Source: Methanothrix sp. (lineage in GTDB: Archaea; Halobacteriota; Methanosarcinia; Methanotrichales; Methanotrichaceae). Taken from it: 64,000 bases of DNA. A program made the translations under genes and the position numbers. Shown here in pieces: positions 7,886-17,566 of this stretch (position 1 is the first letter of the stretch; every line of letters starts with the position of its first letter). A model generated the notes under the pieces. That model was given only the letters and a program-made list of their open reading frames with translations, did not search any database and was not told the origin of the DNA. The stretch lies in contig NZ_JADJJX010000002.1 of NCBI RefSeq assembly GCF_016706325.1, forward strand, positions 62,001 through 126,000, given 5' to 3'.

Positions 7886-8656
7886 ATGGCCCGAGACCAG
7901 AAGGATCACTACTACCGCAAGGCTAAAGAGGAGGGCTACAGGGCCCGGTCTGCCTACAAGCTCCTGCAGATAAATGAGAAGTTCCATGTCATAAAGAGAG
8001 GCGACTTAGTAGTCGACCTGGGAGCGGCTCCCGGCGGCTGGCTGCAGGTGGCCCAGAAGCTCTCTGGAGGAAAGATCGTTGGTGTGGACCTGGAGGGCAT
8101 AGCCCCCATCCCCGGCGTGGTCACCATCCGGGCGGATATCACTTCCGAGGGCACAGTGGGGCTGATCAAAGAGGCCCTAGGCGGAGATGCGGATGTGGTG
8201 ATATGCGATGCCGCCCCCAATCTCTCCGGGGCCTGGGACAGAGACCATGCCATCTCTGTGGATCTGGCCCGCTCTGCACTGAAGATGGCTAAAAAGCTCC
8301 TCCGGCCACGGGGCAGCTTCGTGGTCAAGGTCTTCCAGGGAGATATGTTCAATGACTTTCTCAATGATGTCCGGCGGGAGTTTGTCCTCGTCCATGCCCA
8401 TTCTCCGCCCGCCTCAAGAAAGGAGAGCGCCGAGACATATGTGGTGGGAAAGAAGCTCCTCACCGCCCCGGTGCGCAAAGGGGATATGCTCGATCTTACC
8501 ATAAGCTCCACAGGCAGATCCGGGGACGGCGTGGCACTGGTGGAAGGCTTCGCGATCATCGTCCGGGGATCGAGGCTAAACGAGCAGCTCAGGGTTAAGA
8601 TCGATGCCGTCCTGCCCAATTTTGCCTTTGCCACAATCGTAGAGAGAAAGAGTTAA
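7886..8656 (+). CDS. rlmE: 23S rRNA (uridine-2'-O-)-methyltransferase with C-terminal TRAM domain
   Basis: Protein of 256 aa. The N-terminal ~195 residues are an FtsJ/RrmJ SAM-dependent methyltransferase: SAM-binding DLGAAPGGW at residues 44-52, VICDAAPNLSG with the catalytic-type Asp, and the Lys of SFVVKVFQGD, which fits the K-D-K-E tetrad of the family. The last ~60 residues (PVRKGDMLDLTISSTGRSGD onward) form a TRAM RNA-binding domain, a usual addition in archaeal homologues. It should 2'-O-methylate U in the A-loop of 23S rRNA. Alba follows 38 bp downstream in the same direction. Confidence 0.93.
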   Translation: MARDQKDHYYRKAKEEGYRARSAYKLLQINEKFHVIKRGDLVVDLGAAPGGWLQVAQKLSGGKIVGVDLEGIAPIPGVVTIRADITSEGTVGLIKEALGGDADVVICDAAPNLSGAWDRDHAISVDLARSALKMAKKLLRPRGSFVVKVFQGDMFNDFLNDVRREFVLVHAHSPPASRKESAETYVVGKKLLTAPVRKGDMLDLTISSTGRSGDGVALVEGFAIIVRGSRLNEQLRVKIDAVLPNFAFATIVERKS

Positions 8657-8694
8657 TAACCTGCCTAAGAAAAGTAAACGGAAGGGGCTAGACC

Positions 8695-8973
8695 ATGGAA
8701 GAGAATGCAGTGATTTTCATTGGAGACAAACCAGTCATGAACTACGTCCTGGCAGTGATGACCCAGTTCAACAAGCCAATTGGCAGTGTGATATTGAAAG
8801 CCAGGGGGCGGGCCATCTCCCGCGCAGTGGATACCGCAGAGATAACCAAAAATAGATTCATGCCCAATCTCATCGTCAAGAATATCAGCATCAGCACTGA
8901 GACCATTCCCAATGAGGAGGGAAAGACGGTGAATGTCTCCTCAATGGAGATAATCCTCGCCAAGGAGGAATGA
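8695..8973 (+). CDS. albA: DNA/RNA-binding protein Alba
   Basis: Protein of 92 aa, the standard Alba length. The family hallmarks are clear: VFIGDKPVMNYVLAV at the N-terminus, the KARGRAISRAVDTAEI loop-helix that contains the usual nucleic-acid-contacting basic residues, and the C-terminal SSMEIILAKEE strand. Alba is an abundant archaeal chromatin and RNA-binding dimer. A Lys is not found directly before GDKP, where the acetylated Lys of Sulfolobus Alba lies. It probably shares a transcript with rlmE. Confidence 0.95.
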   Translation: MEENAVIFIGDKPVMNYVLAVMTQFNKPIGSVILKARGRAISRAVDTAEITKNRFMPNLIVKNISISTETIPNEEGKTVNVSSMEIILAKEE

Positions 8974-9041
8974 AGGAAATATTTTATCAAATCATTTTTC
9001 CTCCGAAAATAATTTAAGCGCAAAAGACATAACGAGGATAT

Positions 9042-10355
9042 GTGACAGTATTCAGAGCTTATGATGTCAGAGGTGTCTACGGCACCGATCTCACAGAACA
9101 ACTGGTGAAAAGGGTTGGCGAATCCTTTGGATCATATGCCGAAGGGGGCCAGGTCTCACTGGGAAGAGATACCCGGACCAGTGGGCCTAGCCTGCAGAAG
9201 GCCTTCCTGGATGGTATTCTGGGCACAGGCTGCCAGGTGAACAGCTTTGGCATCATCCCCATTGCCATCATCAGCTTCATCACCTGGAAGGAGGGGCTCA
9301 AAGCTGCAGCCTACATATCGGCCTCTCACAATCCCCCGGAGTACAATGGCGTGCGCTTCAGAACAGGTGACGGTTACGGCCTGCTCTATCAGAAGTCCGC
9401 TATAATGAAGTACTACCATGAAGGGGGCTTTCTCGCCGGCCAAGGGGTCCAGATCGATCGCGATCCTCAGGAGGCAATCGAGAGATACAGGGAGTATGTG
9501 GAGGAGAAGCTGAGCCTTGAACGCCCCCTCAAGCTGGTCTTGGACATGGGCAATGGCGCCGCCTGCACAATGGCCTCCTTCTACCAGCGGCTTGGATTCG
9601 ATTCCCTGATCTTGAACGGCACTGCAGACGGCCAATTCCCCGGCAGAGGTCCCTCACCCAGCGAGGAGTCCCTGCGTCCTGCCTGCCAGGAGTTGCTGAG
9701 GAGCGGAGCCGATTTCGGCGTGGGCTTCGATCCGGATGCTGACCGGGGAATAGTCATCGATGATCGGGGAACTGTCCTGCCCCCGGAGAAGGTGGCGATC
9801 ATCATCGCCCGGTCGAGGTATAAGCCCGGCGATCTGGTCATCTCCGGCTTTGACTGCTCTATGATCCTGGAGCGAGAGCTGGAAAAGGATGGCATAAGAG
9901 TCCAGCGAGAGAGGGTGGGAGATGTCTTCGTGGCCAACCGGGTGAAGAACTCGAAGGCGGTTCTGGGCGTAGAACGAAGCGGCCACTTCTTCCTGCCTGA
10001 GTTCCAGTACTCAGATGATCCCTTCGCCATGAGCCTCGCCCTGGCAGAGATCGTATCCAGCGGGGAGAAGCTCTCCCATCTGGCCGACATGATCCCTCAC
10101 TATCCCTATAAACAGATGAGCATCCAGCTAAAAGAGGACCCGGCGGCTGTAATGCACCGCCTGACAGACTCCCTGGCCTCCCTTGAGCCGGATACAACTG
10201 ATGGCCTGAAGATAACCACCGACAGCTACAGCGCACTCATCAGGCCGAGCAACACCGAGCCCATCATCAGGCTATATATAGAGACCACAAAAGAGGATAT
10301 GAAAGAGCTGGAGGAGAAATACAAGGGTGCAATCCGCCAGGCGATGAAAGCCTGA
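9042..10355 (+). CDS. manB: Phosphomannomutase/phosphoglucomutase
   Basis: Protein of 437 aa starting at GTG, of the alpha-D-phosphohexomutase family. The phosphoserine loop is YISASHNPPEYNG (Ser95), the Mg2+-binding loop is GFDPDADRG, and the phosphate-binding loop near the C-terminus is IRPSNTEPIIRLYIE. It interconverts hexose 1- and 6-phosphates for sugar nucleotide synthesis. The glycosyltransferase gene downstream suggests a role in glycan precursor supply. Mannose, glucose and glucosamine specificities cannot be separated by eye. Confidence 0.9.
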   Translation: MTVFRAYDVRGVYGTDLTEQLVKRVGESFGSYAEGGQVSLGRDTRTSGPSLQKAFLDGILGTGCQVNSFGIIPIAIISFITWKEGLKAAAYISASHNPPEYNGVRFRTGDGYGLLYQKSAIMKYYHEGGFLAGQGVQIDRDPQEAIERYREYVEEKLSLERPLKLVLDMGNGAACTMASFYQRLGFDSLILNGTADGQFPGRGPSPSEESLRPACQELLRSGADFGVGFDPDADRGIVIDDRGTVLPPEKVAIIIARSRYKPGDLVISGFDCSMILERELEKDGIRVQRERVGDVFVANRVKNSKAVLGVERSGHFFLPEFQYSDDPFAMSLALAEIVSSGEKLSHLADMIPHYPYKQMSIQLKEDPAAVMHRLTDSLASLEPDTTDGLKITTDSYSALIRPSNTEPIIRLYIETTKEDMKELEEKYKGAIRQAMKA

Positions 10356-10379
10356 ATCGGCTGTTTGCTATTTGGTGCG

Positions 10380-10545
10380 CCAGATTCCATTGGGAGCTCA
10401 GACCCTCACCCCCCCAAACCCTCAATCCACAGCCTCTCAAACCGCATCCTCTCAACCCGCAACCCCTTAAGCCACAGCCCCACAACCTCATAAACCCCCA
10501 ACCTGCAGCCCCCAAAACCAAAAAAACAAAAAAAAACGCCAGAGC
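10380..10545 (+). other. Strand-skewed A/C-rich intergenic stretch
   Basis: Between the mutase and glycosyltransferase genes lies a stretch made mostly of A and C, with loose repeats of the type CCTCAACCCGCAACC and an A-rich tail just before the GTG start at 10556. It may act as an unstructured leader RNA. No gene is believed here; the reading frame seen on the opposite strand (RGCGL repeats) is low complexity. Confidence 0.45.
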
Positions 10546-10555
10546 TGATCCAAGC

Positions 10556-11467
10556 GTGAGCCAAGAAGAGATCTGCATTCTCATACCGACCCTCAATGAA
10601 GAGGAGTCCATCCAGCCGGTCATCCAGGAGTTCAAGGAGCTGGGCTACGATAATATCCTGGTTGTGGACGGCCACAGCATCGATAAGACAGTGGAAAAGG
10701 CCAGAGCGGCAGGAGCAAGGATACTGATTCAATCAGGATCAGGCAAAGGCCAGGCCTTAAAGGAGGTATTCGGCCATATCAATGAGAGGTACATCCTGCT
10801 CATCGATGGCGATGGCACCTACCTTCCCTCTGAGGCGGCCCGCCTCTTGAAGCCATTGCTGGAAGATCGGGCGGATCACGTGGTGGGAAACAGATTGGAG
10901 AACATTCAAGGTGGAGCCCTCAAAAGGCTGAACATGTTCGGCAACAAGATGATCAACCGCTTCTTTGCCATAATCTATCGTGTTCCTCTCCACGACATCC
11001 TCTCCGGCTACCGGGCCTTCACCTCAGAAGGGATAAGGATGCTCGATCTGTCCATGTCCGGCTTTGAGATCGAGTCTGAGATGACCATAGAGAGCGTGAA
11101 GAAGGGCCTGAGGATAATCGAGGTGCCTATCGCCTACCAACCCCGATCGGCGGGCACCAAGACGAAGCTGCACCCCTTCCGGGATGGCCTGAAGATCATT
11201 CTCACCATCTTCCGTATGGCCAAGACTGAGAACCCCATGTTCTACTTCGGTCTGATGGGCTCGCTTGTGGGAATGATCGGTTTTCTGGTAGGGATCTATG
11301 TGGCCAGAGACTGGTTTTTATGGCGCATAGAGCATATTCCTTTAACCATACTCACGGCCATACTGATCATCGTCGGCTTCCAGCTCTTCATGATCGGCAT
11401 ACAGGGCGATATGATGGCCTCCTTGCACCGGGAGATGATCAGAGAACTGCATCGAAAAAGGAGATGA
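10556..11467 (+). CDS. Family 2 glycosyltransferase, AglJ-like, with two C-terminal membrane helices
   Basis: Protein of 303 aa from GTG 10556. The GT-A fold is shown by CILIPTLNEEESIQPVI, VVDGHSIDKT, the DXD-type ILLIDGDGTYLP and the acceptor loop ILSGYRAFTSEG. Two hydrophobic helices follow at about residues 223-245 and 260-283. This architecture matches archaeal dolichol-phosphate glycosyltransferases of the AglJ type, which add the first sugar of an N-glycan to a lipid carrier at the cytoplasmic face. A dolichol-phosphate mannose synthase role is the alternative. Confidence 0.85.
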   Translation: MSQEEICILIPTLNEEESIQPVIQEFKELGYDNILVVDGHSIDKTVEKARAAGARILIQSGSGKGQALKEVFGHINERYILLIDGDGTYLPSEAARLLKPLLEDRADHVVGNRLENIQGGALKRLNMFGNKMINRFFAIIYRVPLHDILSGYRAFTSEGIRMLDLSMSGFEIESEMTIESVKKGLRIIEVPIAYQPRSAGTKTKLHPFRDGLKIILTIFRMAKTENPMFYFGLMGSLVGMIGFLVGIYVARDWFLWRIEHIPLTILTAILIIVGFQLFMIGIQGDMMASLHREMIRELHRKRR

Positions 11468-11498
11468 ATGATAAAAAGAGGAGGCCCTATATCTTCTT

Positions 11499-14400
11499 TT
11501 AGCGGAACTCCAGCTTCGCCTCCCTCTTCGCCTCGAATAGATATGCTCTTCCCGGTTCGAGCATCTCGTTCTCAGCCAAATTAATCCATCTCTCTCCCTC
11601 ATACTTCCAGACGAATGCCGAGACGAGTCCCTTCTGGACCGCCTCTGGATATCTGTATCTCTTATGTTCGGCATTGATGGTGATATTGGCTAGATCAACG
11701 CCCTCATTCACCGGCAGGCCGATCATATTCCATCCCACATGCAGATCCAGCCGGCAAGGTAGATCAACTGGCTTTCCCGGTATCTCCATTGTGAAGTTCC
11801 CGGTGCTGTCTATAAGATATCCATCCCCTGCTTTGAATTCAGTCACATTGAGCTTGCCTGCCTCTTTCATGCCGAAATCCCATCCGCCTTTGCCAATGGT
11901 GAATATACTCCTGTAGGGCATGTTCTTCAGGTACCTCTCGGCGGATGGATCCAATGGATTCAGGTACAGGGATACGGCATTCCATCCCGCTGTGACATTG
12001 ATCCTCTGCACCTGGCCGGGTATCAGCTCATACTCTATCTGATAGCTTCTCATCTCTTTAAGTCTGGGCCTGATGATCGGCCACATCACCTTCTTCTTTT
12101 TTCCCAGAGGATATTCATCATGCCATAGGGTTAGCCCTTCACCCTTCACCACGATCTTCTCCGCCTCACCAGGCAGCAGCACCTCACCGATGATGGCGGG
12201 GATGGCGTCCAGGTTGAGGTTGCCGCTGGAGCTATCTGTCTGAATCCAGTAGACCCAATCGGTGGCGCTCTCATTGAGCGGGATGACGGTCACCAATGTC
12301 TTCGTCTCATTCGAATCGCTATTGTTCTCCACAGACATCTCAGTTGTATAGGGGCGGGGTGGGACCCTTGGCAATGCAGGGCGGAAGCTCGGATCTCCCA
12401 GAATGACATTCATGTAGGATGTCTGGTTGAGCATCTCATGGACAGAGATATCCCAGTTGGGAAGAGCCTCATCATAATCGGAGTTGGGCTTGAGGCTCTC
12501 CGTTCCTCTGGACTTCAGCCGGAAGAGGTTATCTGCATCCAGTTGGGCCTGACCCACAGTGGAATTCCCGTAGACCAGGGACTGATAGAAGCGCTTGTAG
12601 TAGTCATCGGACAGGAAGATGTAGGATAGAGCAGAACCACCGATGTAATTCACTGATCCTGCTTTTATGAAAGCCAGAGCAATCGAATCCTCCAGCTTCC
12701 CGGGCACATACATTCGCGTCCCGGTCACATTCAGATAGTATCCTTTCAGATTGGTGGTGAGGCAAGCAGCCGCAGTAGTGGTCTGAGGGGACAGGGCGAG
12801 CTCTCTTACCTGCGCGGCGGTAAGGGCTGAGTCCATCATGGACCAGGCGGACAGATCCCAGGAGCCCTCATCTCCGTGATGATCGAAGTGGGCGATATTC
12901 TGGCCGTTGTTCATCTGAGATATAGTCTGCTGCATTGTGGCCTCCTCGTGGCGCAGGTCTTTGACTGCAAGCCCTGCCTCTTCCAGATACTCTTTTATGC
13001 TGATGCCCACAGGGGCCTGGGGAAATGAGAGGGCGGGAGAGGATACCACCAATCCGTTATTCTTCCAGCTTCCATTCAGCCGGTCGTAGGCCAGTGTCCG
13101 GGCCAGGAGTCCAGAGGCGTCGTACACGGAAAGCCCCATGATCCTTCCCACAGCTACAGTGCTATAATTGCCTATAACCGGCTTGATCTGGTAGTCCCGG
13201 TAGACCTCATACTCCATAGCATCCGATAACTTCTGAATGAGCCCTGTGGAGATGAAGGGCATAGAGCCGGGGTCACCAACCACCATGAGATACTCAGGAT
13301 CAAGCTTAAGCTCTGCTACCTTCTGATTGAGCATCTCTTCCACCGCCAGGGGATCGATCCTTTGGGGATCACAGGCCACATCGATCAGCACCGCCCGGTG
13401 GGAGGATGCTGCCCCGGCTGCAGTCATCGAGAGCCTGGGGACCTTTGTATGGCTGAAGGCGGTGATGTTTAAGCCCTTCACATTGGAGCGAACATCGATG
13501 CTGTAGTTCTGAGTGCGGCTCACATCGGTCTCGATATTGAACTGCCAGATCCCCGGAGTGAGGAGGGGCACCCTGACATCATAGAGGCCATCCCTGGTTA
13601 TGTTTGTGAGCTTCATCTTTCCTGATCTCTTGTCCGGGCTGAAGAGGTTCAGAGCGAGATAGTCGGTGTTCCGCTCCAGGTTCCAGGATATGTTTGTGCT
13701 CCCGGAATAGATCCATTTGGGATAGGTCAGATTGATTACGGGCGGATCATCCACATTCCTGAGGGTATGATTGTAGGTGAATCCATCATAAGCAGCAGTA
13801 GCGCCAGTATCCAGGCGCTGTGACCAGCCGGCATCCATGGGGTACATCAGCTCCACCTCCACATTGAGGCTGGTGGACTCTCCCGCCTCCAGCCGGCCAA
13901 GGTCCCAGCGGATCATGGAACCATTGAGGAAGGCAGAGGTCTGTGTAACCGGCTTTCTGTTGTAGGGGTCGATGACAATGATCTGACCTTCAGCAGCGCT
14001 CGCCACTCTTATGAGCCTTCCCATGGGAAAGATATCCCGCAGTTGCACCCCTTTTACCACCTCATCACCGGTATTGGTCAGGGTGACATTGAGCCTGACC
14101 ACACCGCCTTCCTCCTCTGCCGGAAGCTGGTCTGGGCTCAAGGCCATTTTAATCAGCAGGTCTCCTACAATTGAGCGCACGACCTGCTCGCTTGTTGCCG
14201 GGGGCAGAAGGGAGAGGTCATGGGAGTTGGTCAGGACCACCATTGTGGGGCTCTCGCCTCTCATTCTCATCTCCTCTGCCAGGAACTTGTCGCTGCCCTC
14301 ATGAAGGGTGATATTCATCTGGCTGAGGTTCTCCTTCACCCTCTCCGATAGCGGGCCCATTGTTACTGCCTGATCAGCTCCCAGCCGGAGCAGAGCAGAG

Positions 14401-15833
14401 CGGGTCTCCTCCGGCAGTGAATCGCCCACGAAAAGCAGTGGCCAGTTAAGGTAGGAGGCAATAGGAGCTGCAGAAAGGGCAGCAGTATAGTTCTCTCCCA
14501 CAATTACTGCTCCCGGAGAGCTCTTCCAACGCCTGCTTATCATCTCGGCCAGTTCAAAGCTGTTGTTCGCCTTTATGGTCGAGTCGCTCATCCAGGATAC
14601 ATCTCCCACAGCCAGGACCTCCCCCCCCAGCTGCTCCAGCAGCCAGCGAGCTGCCACTGAGGGTGGCTCCAGCTCAGACCAGATGGGGGTGTGGACGACA
14701 TCGTACTCAAAAGCGATCCCCGAGGCGCCTGAACCTGCCAGATCCTCGATATAGCTCAAGGCTCCCAGGACATTTTGGGTGGAGAGCACATAGCTAACAT
14801 AATCATCGCTCAGCCGGATGTAGAGAGGATTGATGCTCTCCTGGCTGGCTATCTTGATATCATCAGGGGAGATGGGAGAGATGATTGTGAAGTCTGCCAC
14901 CTTGGCCATCCGGGCGAAGTTATATCCCCGGCTGCGGTCAAAGGGGCTATCCAGAGCCACTCCCAATCTCACCGGGCCCAGCTCAGTGGTTATATTCCGG
15001 GCGTCCCTTACAATCCTCATGAGCTGTTCCTGCTTCCACTGGGCCCATCTCTCCCGGTTGTAGCTGTTGGCATTGGCCTTGCTGATGTCTATGCCTGTAT
15101 CCTGATAGAACTTCTCTTTGCAGATATCGCAAAAGCAGTAGCTCTCGTCCTGGAAGCCGAACTGATAGAGCACAACGCCATCGACGTGGTACTCATCGAT
15201 CAGCATCTCTATCTGATTGTAGAGCATGTCCCTTGCTTCCGGATTCACTGGACAATAATAGCTGCCATTGCCTCCGACATCCGGATTCGGTTTCTGCAGC
15301 ATGTGGCGATCGATGCTGGACCGATCTGACCCCGCCGAAGCGAGGCCTGCCTGAGCCATCAAGGCCACCTCCCCCCGCTCCAGCCCATCCACTCCTGCTG
15401 AGCCGGCTTGAGATTCTGGCATCTGCAAAGTGACCGCCACATAGGCCTCGATTCCATCCTTCTGAGCGGCATGCACCATTGACTCCACCCTATCGCCAGT
15501 GCCATGGATGGTTATTGCGCTGATATTTGCTCCTTTGAAGGTATCCAGGATCGCCGAGGGACCATGCTTTTGCAGATCGTTCTCCTCGATCCAGCCCATC
15601 CTCTTGCCGGCATGGACCTCTCGGGGAAGGATGAGCATGGGCTTGGCAACAGTGCTATTCTCCTGGGAATAGATGGCCAGGGGAGTGGCAGCAATGGATG
15701 CATGCCAGTCGTCTGCGCCGACCAGGATGACATCCTCAGACTCTCCCTTCACCCCTCTCGTCAGGGGTTTTTCATCTGCTATGCAGAGCGGAGCAATAAA
15801 TGATATTATAAGAAATATATAAAAAAATCTCAA
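11499..15833 (-). CDS. Giant exported protein with TIM-barrel-like and gingipain-like (C25) segments
   Basis: Protein of 1444 aa from TTG 15833, with a signal peptide (residues 1-19). In order I see a glycosyl-hydrolase-like TIM-barrel segment (about 60-340, with VDGVVLYQFGFQDESYCFCD and a CxxC pair), a segment resembling cell-wall-binding type 2 repeats (about 405-540), a DUF11-like Ig domain (about 575-680), and a caspase-fold/gingipain-like part. The latter has His in FDHHGDEGSW (about 983) and Cys in AAACLTTNLKG (about 1023), the C25 dyad pattern. At the C-terminus there are two repeats of the GWN-(A/M)-(V/I)-(S/G)-L type. There is no C-terminal membrane helix. It overlaps the upstream gene by 4 bp (TTGA). 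Cell-envelope protease or scaffold is an inference. Confidence 0.8.
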   Translation of the reverse strand: MRFFYIFLIISFIAPLCIADEKPLTRGVKGESEDVILVGADDWHASIAATPLAIYSQENSTVAKPMLILPREVHAGKRMGWIEENDLQKHGPSAILDTFKGANISAITIHGTGDRVESMVHAAQKDGIEAYVAVTLQMPESQAGSAGVDGLERGEVALMAQAGLASAGSDRSSIDRHMLQKPNPDVGGNGSYYCPVNPEARDMLYNQIEMLIDEYHVDGVVLYQFGFQDESYCFCDICKEKFYQDTGIDISKANANSYNRERWAQWKQEQLMRIVRDARNITTELGPVRLGVALDSPFDRSRGYNFARMAKVADFTIISPISPDDIKIASQESINPLYIRLSDDYVSYVLSTQNVLGALSYIEDLAGSGASGIAFEYDVVHTPIWSELEPPSVAARWLLEQLGGEVLAVGDVSWMSDSTIKANNSFELAEMISRRWKSSPGAVIVGENYTAALSAAPIASYLNWPLLFVGDSLPEETRSALLRLGADQAVTMGPLSERVKENLSQMNITLHEGSDKFLAEEMRMRGESPTMVVLTNSHDLSLLPPATSEQVVRSIVGDLLIKMALSPDQLPAEEEGGVVRLNVTLTNTGDEVVKGVQLRDIFPMGRLIRVASAAEGQIIVIDPYNRKPVTQTSAFLNGSMIRWDLGRLEAGESTSLNVEVELMYPMDAGWSQRLDTGATAAYDGFTYNHTLRNVDDPPVINLTYPKWIYSGSTNISWNLERNTDYLALNLFSPDKRSGKMKLTNITRDGLYDVRVPLLTPGIWQFNIETDVSRTQNYSIDVRSNVKGLNITAFSHTKVPRLSMTAAGAASSHRAVLIDVACDPQRIDPLAVEEMLNQKVAELKLDPEYLMVVGDPGSMPFISTGLIQKLSDAMEYEVYRDYQIKPVIGNYSTVAVGRIMGLSVYDASGLLARTLAYDRLNGSWKNNGLVVSSPALSFPQAPVGISIKEYLEEAGLAVKDLRHEEATMQQTISQMNNGQNIAHFDHHGDEGSWDLSAWSMMDSALTAAQVRELALSPQTTTAAACLTTNLKGYYLNVTGTRMYVPGKLEDSIALAFIKAGSVNYIGGSALSYIFLSDDYYKRFYQSLVYGNSTVGQAQLDADNLFRLKSRGTESLKPNSDYDEALPNWDISVHEMLNQTSYMNVILGDPSFRPALPRVPPRPYTTEMSVENNSDSNETKTLVTVIPLNESATDWVYWIQTDSSSGNLNLDAIPAIIGEVLLPGEAEKIVVKGEGLTLWHDEYPLGKKKKVMWPIIRPRLKEMRSYQIEYELIPGQVQRINVTAGWNAVSLYLNPLDPSAERYLKNMPYRSIFTIGKGGWDFGMKEAGKLNVTEFKAGDGYLIDSTGNFTMEIPGKPVDLPCRLDLHVGWNMIGLPVNEGVDLANITINAEHKRYRYPEAVQKGLVSAFVWKYEGERWINLAENEMLEPGRAYLFEAKREAKLEFR

Positions 15834-17410
15834 GCGCTCACCTCCTCCAATTGGAGACCTGCCTCTTTGAGTGACTCGGTATAGTTCCCTTCCACTCTGC
15901 CCACGATCATCGCCCGGGAGAGGGAGGAATTGCGTGTGATCATCTCTTTTATGGCATCAAGGGAGGCGGGGGTGACGTTGCCCCTGCATACCACCAAGGG
16001 CAAGTCTCCGTCCATCGCTATTTTATAAGCCCGGAATATGTCCCCCTGTCTGGGGGTGGCCAGGACCACCTCTGCTGTTCCGTTCTCCCATATCTCTCTT
16101 ATGAAGAGCCAGCACTCCTCATAGAGGCTTTCGCTATGTATGCGTTTGATTTCAGCATCTACTAGCTTGGTCTCGATATCATGAGATATCACAGACTCAT
16201 TGCCCAGGATCACTATATCCTGGCACCCCTGCAGCCTATTTAAATAATCATCCGGGATCTCATCCGGGGGGTTCAGGAATACATCAAGGTTCCTGTTGCT
16301 GTAAGAGGCCAGAATGCCCAGTGTGCCATAGATGATATCCTCTCCTGTGAGCACCGCCTTTCCCTCTGCGGGGGAAGCAGTGATTGTGATGACCTCCTCG
16401 GGCATGGGGATGCCATGGGAGTCTGAGAGCTGGAAGGTGAGGGGATACTCTCCCGCTCTTGATGCCAGGAAGGTGATATTGGCTATCCCCGGGTTCTCGG
16501 GAGTGACCTTTACCGTCTGCGACTGAGGCATGACTATCAGCTCATCTGGAGAGGATGTCGTAACCCAGATGTTCTCTTTGACATCCAAGATCACCTTGAG
16601 GCTTCCCTTGTAGCTTTTGTTGGTGGCGATCTCGTCGGGAACATCGATCTGGGTATCGTAACCCCTCACCGCCAATCCAAACTCCACCTCTGCCTGAATG
16701 GAGGAGTTTATGGAATGGTTGCCCAGGGATGTGGCTGTGATGGTGACATTCTCTTTGGCCCCAGGCTTCTCTGTCTTTATCTGCAGCTTGATGGCGTGGG
16801 TGGCACCGGGGTCCAATGGAAGGTCATAGGGCATGGTGACGGCCTCATCATCATCCAGCAAGAATATGCTCCAGCCCTCGGGGAGGGCACCCGAATCGAT
16901 CGAGGCTATATCCCTGAATGATCCCAGATTCTTAACTGCCAGATTGAACTGGGCTCTATCTTTGGCGCTGGCCCGAAGTGAGGCGGATTTTGCATCTTCT
17001 ACCGTCATGGCAATGCCATAGCTCTCCTGAACAATGACATCGATATGAAAGTCTATGCGCAGAGGAAAGGAGGGCGGAGAGCTCTCCATCAGATATATAA
17101 ATCCGGTATACGCCCCGGGCTTCGTCTCCGGGGGTATGCCGATATAGATTTTTATCTCTGCCTCATCTCCAGGGGAGAGGGGCTTGCCCTCTGGGACATC
17201 GATGAAGATAAAATCCCTGGCATCTCCAATCATCTCTGTCTTGGCGATCTTGAAGATGGCTGAATCTCCGGCGTTTATCACCTTGAGAGTCCTCTCTTCA
17301 CCATCGCCGGGATGAAGAACTATGTCGAATCGATCCTTATCTGGTGTCAACTGAGCAGCGGCTGCGCCGGTCAGCAGGAACAGAATTATAAGCGGGTATA
17401 TCAGCCTCAT
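15830..17410 (-). CDS. Exported Ig-like (CARDB/NEW3-type) envelope protein
   Basis: About 526 aa from ATG 17410, which is directly followed by a signal peptide (MRLIYPLIILFLLTGAAAAQ). The frame is open further upstream, but the signal peptide decides the start. Beta-rich Ig-like modules follow, including a NEW3-like one (LAVKNLGSFRDIASIDSG, then LPEGWSIFLLDDD). The C-terminal ~170 residues (YGTLGILASYSNRNLDVFLN onward) look like a cell-wall-binding type 2 or Rossmann-like segment, resembling part of the next protein. The stop overlaps the start of the 1444-aa gene by 4 bp, so both products are probably made together and may form one surface assembly. Confidence 0.78.
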   Translation of the reverse strand: MRLIYPLIILFLLTGAAAAQLTPDKDRFDIVLHPGDGEERTLKVINAGDSAIFKIAKTEMIGDARDFIFIDVPEGKPLSPGDEAEIKIYIGIPPETKPGAYTGFIYLMESSPPSFPLRIDFHIDVIVQESYGIAMTVEDAKSASLRASAKDRAQFNLAVKNLGSFRDIASIDSGALPEGWSIFLLDDDEAVTMPYDLPLDPGATHAIKLQIKTEKPGAKENVTITATSLGNHSINSSIQAEVEFGLAVRGYDTQIDVPDEIATNKSYKGSLKVILDVKENIWVTTSSPDELIVMPQSQTVKVTPENPGIANITFLASRAGEYPLTFQLSDSHGIPMPEEVITITASPAEGKAVLTGEDIIYGTLGILASYSNRNLDVFLNPPDEIPDDYLNRLQGCQDIVILGNESVISHDIETKLVDAEIKRIHSESLYEECWLFIREIWENGTAEVVLATPRQGDIFRAYKIAMDGDLPLVVCRGNVTPASLDAIKEMITRNSSLSRAMIVGRVEGNYTESLKEAGLQLEEVSA

Positions 17411-17566
17411 CTCACACCACATGTCATGTGCTGGATTTTTGCAAAGTAAATATATCTTCTCTTCTCGCTTTAAATCCTTTGCTTGGAGGATGACAAGAAG
17501 CATTGATGACCTCTCTGTCAGAGTGATCGATCTGGACAGACTGGTTTATATCTATTATGTGCAAGA

